This document shows positions 59,199 through 64,000 of a stretch of DNA of 64,000 nt, piece after piece. This DNA is from Halalkalicoccus sp. CGA53 (GTDB lineage: Archaea > Halobacteriota > Halobacteria > Halobacteriales > Halalkalicoccaceae), in assembly GCF_036429475.1 (NCBI RefSeq), contig NZ_CP144125.1, forward strand, positions 744,001-808,000. Reading direction: 5' to 3'. Within the stretch, counting starts at the first letter, position 1. The number at the start of each line of letters is the position of its first letter. A program made the translations under genes and the position numbers. The notes under the pieces were generated by a model. That model did not search any database, was not told where the DNA came from, and worked only from the letters and a program-made list of their open reading frames with translations.

Positions 59199-59867
59199 AT
59201 GTCGACGTGGAAGCGGGACGCGGCGAGCGGACTCGTCGTCCTCGTCCCGATCATCGTGACGATCTGGGTGGTCTGGTGGCTCTTTCGGTTCATCGCGAAC
59301 CTGCCGTTGATAGAGAACCAGATCACCAACCCCGGTCTCCGCGTCGCGCTCACGCTCGTGCTGTTCGCGCTGCTCGTCCTCGCGGTCGGCTACCTGATGC
59401 GGACGGCGCTGGGATCGATCGTCGAGGCGGCGATCGACGACGTGATGAACCAGGTCCCCGGTCTGCGCGTCGTCTACAACGCCTCGAAGATGGGGGTCGA
59501 GACGGCGCTCACCGGGACGACCGAACTCCAGGAGCCGGTGAAGGTCTTCACCTGGGACGGCATCCGTATGACCGCGTTCAAGACCGGCCGCGAGGCGCCC
59601 GACGGCCGGAAGCTGCTCTTTCTGCCCACCGCACCGAACATCACGAGCGGGTTCGTCATCGAGGTCGAAGCGGAGGACCTGATCGAGACCGACGAGACCG
59701 TCGAGGAGGCGCTCACGCGGATCCTCAGCGCGGGGTTCGGCGAGCGCGACAGGACCGAGAAGGGGATCCCGATCGACGTGATCGGCGACGACGGGTCGCG
59801 GAGCCCCGCGACCGGGGTGGTCGGCGATCGATCCCCGGCGGCCGACGGCGGCGACCGTCCGGACTGA
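59199..59867 (+). CDS. DUF502 family membrane protein
   Basis: 222-aa protein with two membrane spans (about 10-32 and 45-68) and a conserved soluble core. It has LVVLVPIIVTIWVVWWLFRF at the start, TALGSIVEAAIDDVMNQVPG, LRVVYNASKM near 88-97 and LFLPTAPNITSGFVIEVE near 139-156, the DUF502 pattern. A charged low-complexity tail ends the protein. The family is found in bacteria and haloarchaea without a firm function. It stands alone on its strand after the proline dehydrogenase gene. Confidence 0.86.
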   Translation: MSTWKRDAASGLVVLVPIIVTIWVVWWLFRFIANLPLIENQITNPGLRVALTLVLFALLVLAVGYLMRTALGSIVEAAIDDVMNQVPGLRVVYNASKMGVETALTGTTELQEPVKVFTWDGIRMTAFKTGREAPDGRKLLFLPTAPNITSGFVIEVEAEDLIETDETVEEALTRILSAGFGERDRTEKGIPIDVIGDDGSRSPATGVVGDRSPAADGGDRPD

Positions 59868-59962
59868 CGGAGATCGTCGACGGTGTCTCTCACTCCGATC
59901 GAGAACGGAACCGCCACGGTGAGGCTTCGGCCGGGGGCTCGGGGTGGCGACGACGATCCCGC

Positions 59963-60802
59963 TCACTCGCCGGTCGGATAGCTCGCGTCGAGCAGCGACG
60001 CCTCGCCCTCGGGGCTCACGCTCCCCGTACTGTAGCCCCCGAGGTCGAGCGTGACGTGGTCGAAGCCGATCGCCGTGAGGTGGTCTTCCGCCGCCGTCGC
60101 GAACGCGGGGTCGAGCGCTCGCTCCAACTCCTCTGGCGCGACCTCGATCCGAGCGAGGCCGTCGTGATCGCGGACGCGGAACTGCGAGAAGCCCCAGGAG
60201 CGAAGCAGGCTCTCCGCCCGCTCGACCCGGGTGAGCCGTTCTTCGGTCACCTCCAACCCCGTCGGGATGCGCGAGGAGAGACACGCCATCGAGGGTTTCT
60301 CGGCGACCGAGAGCCCGTAGTGGCGGGCGATCTCCCTCACGCCCTCCTTCTCGACACCGTGGGAGAGAAGCGGGGAGTAGGCGTCGAGTTCGTCGACCGC
60401 GCGGAGGCCGGGACGGTGTCCGGACGTGTCGGAGGCGTTCGTCCCGTCACAGACCACGTCGATACCCAGCTCGCGCGCCTTCTCGAACATCGCGCCCAGA
60501 CGCATCGTTCGGCAGTGATAGCACCGCTCGCCGTCGTTGCGCCTGAACTCCTCGCTGTCGAGTTCGCTGAAGCTCACGACCTCGTGACGGATCCCGATCT
60601 CCTCGGCGACCCGATTCGCGTCCACGAGTTCTGCCTCCGGGAGCGTCTCCGACTTCGCGGTGCAGGCGACGGCCCGGTCGCCGAGCGCGTCGTGGGCGAC
60701 CGCGGCGACCACCGACGAGTCCACCCCACCGGAGAAGGCGACGAGCACCCCCTCGCGCTCCGCGAGGTCCGTACGCATCGCCGACAGCGTCTCCTCGACC
60801 AT
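59963..60802 (-). CDS. larE: Sulfur transferase LarE-like protein
   Basis: 279-aa PP-loop ATPase of the LarE family, which supplies sulfur for the nickel-pincer cofactor of lactate racemase, either from its own Cys or through an iron-sulfur cluster. The PP-loop is VLVAFSGGVDSSVVAAVAHD near 19-38. A CYHC motif (about 94-97) and a Cys in PSMACLSSRIPTG near 172 are candidates for sulfur or cluster binding. No larA, larB or larC lies in the window, so the end product here is unclear. The ATG at 60802 was chosen; the frame above reads another gene. Confidence 0.88.
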   Translation of the reverse strand: MVEETLSAMRTDLAEREGVLVAFSGGVDSSVVAAVAHDALGDRAVACTAKSETLPEAELVDANRVAEEIGIRHEVVSFSELDSEEFRRNDGERCYHCRTMRLGAMFEKARELGIDVVCDGTNASDTSGHRPGLRAVDELDAYSPLLSHGVEKEGVREIARHYGLSVAEKPSMACLSSRIPTGLEVTEERLTRVERAESLLRSWGFSQFRVRDHDGLARIEVAPEELERALDPAFATAAEDHLTAIGFDHVTLDLGGYSTGSVSPEGEASLLDASYPTGE

Positions 60803-60882
60803 ACTCGGGCGTGTACGGGGACGGGCAAAAGCGCGTCGTCGTGCCGCGAAGCTTTTTTCGGTCGGGGTACACGGCACGGTCG

Positions 60883-62856
60883 ATGGAGTTCGAGTCGATT
60901 CCGGGCGTGGGGGAGAAGACCGCCGCCTCGCTCGCGCGCCTCGACGGCGCGGAACGCGCGCTGGCCGAGGGCGACGTCGCCGCGCTCGCCGCCGCGCCCG
61001 GCATCTCGACCGGACAGGCAGCGCGGATCGCCCGCGGCGCGATCCGCGCCCGCCACGACGACGACTCACGGTTTCTCGCGACCGACCGGGCGAGAGAACT
61101 GCACCGCGACCTGCTCGCGCTCGTCCAGGAGCGCGCAGTCACCGACTACGCGAAACGCCGGTTGGAGACGTTCTACCCGAGCGCGTGCGAGGAGCGGATC
61201 GAGGAGGCTCGGGCGTTCACCGAGCGGGCGATAGAGCGCGAGCCCGACCCCGCGATCACGGACGCACTCGCCGAGGTCGAACCGCTCTCGACTCCCTCCG
61301 AGATTCGGATCAGAGAGCGCTGTCTCGCGACGACCGACGCAGAACGCTACGCCGCAGCGCGCGATGCGGTACCCGAACTCACAGTGGAGATCGTGGAGGA
61401 CGCACGGGGGCTCGCCGAACTCGCCCGGGGCTACGCGACGGTGGTCGCCATCGACGAGGCCTTCTCGGGGGTGGACGTCCACGGCGACGTACGCGTCGAG
61501 CCGAACGCGCTCGACTCACCGGAGGAGATCGTCCCCGAACGAGTCCTCGACTTCTTCGCGAGCAATCGCGAGTCGATCCGGGCGGCCGCGCGGGTCCACC
61601 GGAACGCCGGGATCGAGCCCCCCTGCGACCTGGACGCGCTCTCCGGCGCGCTCTCTCGTCTCTCCGACGACGGAACGGTCGAGGGTGACGCGGAGCTCGA
61701 CCGGCTGACGGCGGCGGTCTCGGACCTCGACGTGGCGGTGAGCACCGCCGAGAGCGTCGCGGACGACGCGCTGAGCGAGGCGATCCGCGAGCGGGACGTC
61801 ACGATCGAGGGTGCGGACCTCCTCTCGCTGGTCGAGCGAGGCGCGGGGATCGACTCGCTGCTCTCGCGCGAACTCGCCGACGAGTACGCGAGGGCGGTCG
61901 AGCAGGCGAGAGCACAGCTCGTGGACGCGCTGTCTCTCGATCCGGGCGAGGCGGAGCTGGCACGGGCGGCGTTCTCGGACGAGCCGAGCTACCCCGTCGA
62001 GGCGGACGAGAGCGTGGTCGGCAAGCTGGAAGAGGAGCTGACGGCTGCACGCGACCGCCGGGCGATCACCGGAAAGCGAGAGCTCGCGGCGACGCTCTCG
62101 GGGTTCCGGGAGGAGGCGGCGACGCTCGTCGCGACGGCGCTCGACCTCGACGTTGAGCTCGCGGTCGCCCGCTTCGCCCGCGAGTTCGAGTGTACGATGC
62201 CGTCGTTCGACGGCGAGGGGATCGCGATCGAGGGGGGTCGATCGCCGCTACTCGTCGAACCGTGGGAGGAGATCGAACCGGTCGACTATGTCGTCTCGGG
62301 GGTGACGCTGCTCTCCGGGGTGAACTCCGGGGGCAAGACCTCGACGCTCGACCTGCTCGCGAGCGTGGCTATCCTCGCACACATGGGGTTCCCAGTGCCC
62401 GCCGAACGCGCCTCTCTGCGGCGGTTCGGGGCGTGTCACTACCACGCGAAGACGCAGGGGACGCTCGACGCGGGGGCGTTCGAGAGCACCCTCCGGGAGT
62501 TCGCCTCGCTCGCCGAGTCGCCGGAGGATGCGCTGGTGCTCGTCGACGAACTCGAGAGCATCACCGAACCCGGCGCGAGCGCGAAGATCATCGCCGGTAT
62601 CCTCGAGGAGTTAGCGGAGGCGGAGACGACGGCGGTGTTCGTCTCGCACCTCGCAGGTGAGATCAGGGAGGCAGCGGCGTGTGCGGTCCCCGTCGACGGC
62701 ATCGAGGCGGTCGGGCTGATCGACGGCGAACTCGTCGTCGAGCGCTCGCCGGTGCCAGACCACCTCGCACGGTCGACGCCGGAGTTGATCGTCGAGAAGC
62801 TCGCGGGCGAGCGCGACTCCCCGGTCTACGACCGGCTACTCGCGAAGTTCGACTGA
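60883..62856 (+). CDS. MutS-like ATPase with N-terminal helix-hairpin-helix
   Basis: 657-aa protein of an archaeal MutS-related family. The first 60 residues form a helix-hairpin-helix region (FESIPGVGEKTAASLARLDG). The middle is helical and acidic like the clamp and lever of MutS. The ATPase near 475-657 has Walker A GVNSGGKTSTLDLLASVA, Walker B ALVLVDELESITEPG with the catalytic Glu, and the FVSHLAGEI H-loop. No mismatch-binding domain I is seen, so it resembles MutS2-like or structure-specific proteins. The start at 60883 lies below a T-rich box. It is divergent from larE. Confidence 0.87.
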   Translation: MEFESIPGVGEKTAASLARLDGAERALAEGDVAALAAAPGISTGQAARIARGAIRARHDDDSRFLATDRARELHRDLLALVQERAVTDYAKRRLETFYPSACEERIEEARAFTERAIEREPDPAITDALAEVEPLSTPSEIRIRERCLATTDAERYAAARDAVPELTVEIVEDARGLAELARGYATVVAIDEAFSGVDVHGDVRVEPNALDSPEEIVPERVLDFFASNRESIRAAARVHRNAGIEPPCDLDALSGALSRLSDDGTVEGDAELDRLTAAVSDLDVAVSTAESVADDALSEAIRERDVTIEGADLLSLVERGAGIDSLLSRELADEYARAVEQARAQLVDALSLDPGEAELARAAFSDEPSYPVEADESVVGKLEEELTAARDRRAITGKRELAATLSGFREEAATLVATALDLDVELAVARFAREFECTMPSFDGEGIAIEGGRSPLLVEPWEEIEPVDYVVSGVTLLSGVNSGGKTSTLDLLASVAILAHMGFPVPAERASLRRFGACHYHAKTQGTLDAGAFESTLREFASLAESPEDALVLVDELESITEPGASAKIIAGILEELAEAETTAVFVSHLAGEIREAAACAVPVDGIEAVGLIDGELVVERSPVPDHLARSTPELIVEKLAGERDSPVYDRLLAKFD

Positions 62857-62861
62857 AACGG

Positions 62862-62867
62862 CTATAC
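62862..62867 (+). promoter_or_regulatory. TATA-like box of the 62890 gene
   Basis: CTATAC lies 23-28 nt upstream of the ATG at 62890, fitting a leaderless transcript. Confidence 0.45.
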
Positions 62868-62889
62868 GGTCCGGGGGGAACGAGGACGT

Positions 62890-63105
62890 ATGGCGCTGGC
62901 GTACGAACTGCTCCACTACGTCCTCATCGTCGCGGTCGCGTGGGGCGTCTACATCCTCGTCGGCGAGTTCGCCCCGGGGCTCGCACAGTGGCAGGAGATG
63001 GTGATCATGCTGATGGTCGCGGTGTCGTACGTCTGGGCGGTCGTCACGCTCGGTCTCGCCCCGGCGTCGTGGTTCGGACGGAACCCCCCTCCCGAGGCGG
63101 AGTGA
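62890..63105 (+). CDS. Small two-span membrane protein
   Basis: 71-aa protein with hydrophobic helices at about 4-26 and 36-58, then a short polar tail (FGRNPPPEAE). I do not recognise a family. The TATA-like box 25 nt above the ATG and codon bias support a real gene. It lies 33 nt after the MutS-like gene on the same strand. Confidence 0.65.
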   Translation: MALAYELLHYVLIVAVAWGVYILVGEFAPGLAQWQEMVIMLMVAVSYVWAVVTLGLAPASWFGRNPPPEAE

Positions 63106-63266
63106 GCCGGTGGCCGGGCTCCGGCCGGTACACCGCACTATGGAGTGATTAAACACCCTCGAACGGCTAGAAACGGTGGGAAAGCGTCGAGAAGTTTATG
63201 AGTGTCACTCCCCTCCTCACGAGACATGATCGGTGTGGGCCGGGGTACGGGGGGACGGAGGGGGTC

Positions 63267-63692
63267 GTGACGGCCGACGTCCTGCTGGTCGAGGACGATC
63301 CGGGGATCGCACGGCTCGTCCGCGAGGCGTTCTCGGAGGTCGACGTCGACGCGACCGTGCGGGTGATCGACGACGGCACCGACGCCCTCTCCGCGCTCAG
63401 GTCTGGTCCACGCCCCGACCTCGTCCTGCTCGACCGCGACCTCCCCGGGACGACCGGGCCGGCGATCCTCGCCGCGCTCGACGCCGACTCCGCGATCCGT
63501 AGGCTCCCCATCATCGTCCTCACCGGCTCCGACGACGACCGCGACGTCGCCGAGGCGTACGACCGCGGTGCGAACGCCTACGTGACGAAACCCGAGGAGT
63601 TCGAGGGGTTCGTCGGACTGGTCTCCGCGCTCGACCGGTTCTGGCTCCGGTACGTCAGGATCCCGCCCGACCGCGAGCCCCCGAAGGGTTAA
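63267..63692 (+). CDS. Single-domain response regulator
   Basis: 141-aa receiver-domain protein. Its start ADVLLVEDDPGIARLVREAF, the phosphoacceptor Asp in LVLLDRDLPG, the IVLTGSDDDR segment with Thr, and the Lys in YVTKPEEFEGF complete the receiver set. There is no output domain, so it may act in a phosphorelay or through protein contact. GTG at 63267 was chosen because a GGAGG-type ribosome-binding site stands just upstream; an in-frame ATG at 63198 lies in the presumed promoter. It precedes the orc1/cdc6 gene on the same strand. Confidence 0.88.
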   Translation: MTADVLLVEDDPGIARLVREAFSEVDVDATVRVIDDGTDALSALRSGPRPDLVLLDRDLPGTTGPAILAALDADSAIRRLPIIVLTGSDDDRDVAEAYDRGANAYVTKPEEFEGFVGLVSALDRFWLRYVRIPPDREPPKG

Positions 63693-63718
63693 GTAGCCGC
63701 CGCAGCGTGGTGAAAGTG

Positions 63719-64000
63719 ATGGCCCCGGACCCCGAGGAGGGGATGCTCTCGTGGGACGAGACGGTGTTTCGGAACGAACGCGTCTTCGAGATCGACTACC
63801 TCCCCGAGACGTTCGAACACCGCGAGAGCCAGACCCAGAGTCTCACGTACGCGATCCGACCGGCGGTCCGGGGCTCGCGGCCGCTCAACGCGCTCGTTCA
63901 GGGGCCGCCGGGGACCGGCAAGACGACGGCCGTGCTCAAGCTGTTCGACCAGCTCACCGCCGAGACCACGGTTCGAACCGTCCACGTCAACTGCCAGGTC
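63719..64000 (+). CDS. cdc6: Orc1/Cdc6 replication initiator, N-terminal part (cut by window end)
   Basis: First 94 residues of an AAA+ origin-recognition protein, cut by the window end. It begins after a short leader with VFRNERVFEIDYLPETFEHR, the usual N-terminus of haloarchaeal Orc1/Cdc6 proteins, and has Walker A QGPPGTGKTTAVLKLF near 64. These proteins bind origin repeats and load the MCM helicase. Haloarchaea have several paralogues, only some tied to an active origin. No origin repeat was seen upstream in this window. Confidence 0.9.
   Translation, partial: MAPDPEEGMLSWDETVFRNERVFEIDYLPETFEHRESQTQSLTYAIRPAVRGSRPLNALVQGPPGTGKTTAVLKLFDQLTAETTVRTVHVNCQV

Noticed and set aside
59207-61234. 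Long plus-strand open frame of 675 codons
   Set aside because: It runs through the DUF502 gene in another frame, antisense to larE, and into the MutS-like gene in another frame. Its composition is Arg-rich and without similarity.
63106-63718. Replication origin next to orc1/cdc6
   Set aside because: Haloarchaeal origin repeats should appear as long G-rich direct or inverted repeats; none was seen before the gene. The origin, if any, may lie beyond the window.
1-64000. CRISPR arrays
   Set aside because: No regularly spaced direct repeats of 28-37 bp were found on reading through the window.

Overview
The window comes from the chromosome of a haloarchaeon (class Halobacteria). The sequence is GC-rich, the proteins are strongly acidic, lipoproteins carry twin-arginine signals with a lipobox, many genes start about 25 nt below a TATA-like box (leaderless transcripts), and the information-processing genes are archaeal (SRP54/FtsY, prefoldin alpha, eL20/eL31/eL39, aIF6, TiaS, Orc1/Cdc6, CarS). 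I could not fix the genus. No rRNA, tRNA, CRISPR array or intact transposase was seen.

Layout. 0-17 kb: srp54 at the left edge, then a siroheme nitrite/sulfite reductase whose gene overlaps an F420-dehydrogenase-like iron-sulfur gene, a hypoxanthine/guanine-type phosphoribosyltransferase, a catabolic-looking cassette (zinc dehydrogenase, aldehyde dehydrogenase, tiny membrane peptide, sodium:solute symporter), a universal stress protein, a polysaccharide flippase, and the block rpl18a-pfdA-ftsY. 17-26 kb: an accessory stretch, AT-richer in its first part, with small regulators, a possible IS200/IS605-type relic, a FilR1-type regulator, a nitroreductase, a methyltransferase, two blue-copper proteins and a phosphonate-type ABC transporter. 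26-28 kb: rpl39e-rpl31e-eif6. This group and rpl18a-pfdA-ftsY-srp54 lie on one strand and look like pieces of one ancestral cluster that has been split twice.

28-48 kb is mostly housekeeping: RNA cyclic phosphodiesterase, TPR and DUF424 proteins, SufS and SufU, a decayed VOC gene, two related winged-helix genes, a PQQ-type propeller lipoprotein, DUF460 protein, RNase Z, citrate synthase, an aspartoacylase-like protein next to a threonine-synthase-like enzyme, an ABC exporter, TiaS and an archaeal HTH regulator. 48-54 kb: a cluster of an FAD oxidoreductase, a 34-residue zinc-ribbon peptide and a fusion of an NQO-type flavodoxin domain to a UbiA prenyltransferase, then a glutaredoxin-like protein and a purine permease. 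54-64 kb: cupin dioxygenase-like protein, HTH-phosphoribosyltransferase regulator, PyrE, a Bat-type regulator, CarS, proline dehydrogenase, DUF502 protein, LarE, a MutS-like ATPase, a response regulator and the start of an orc1/cdc6 gene.

The most unusual observations are: (1) two 78-79 bp intergenic palindromes whose outer stems differ at three positions, each with a compensating change in the opposite arm; (2) the F420-type subunit translationally coupled to a siroheme reductase; (3) the quinone-reductase/UbiA fusion cluster; (4) the split translation/secretion operon.
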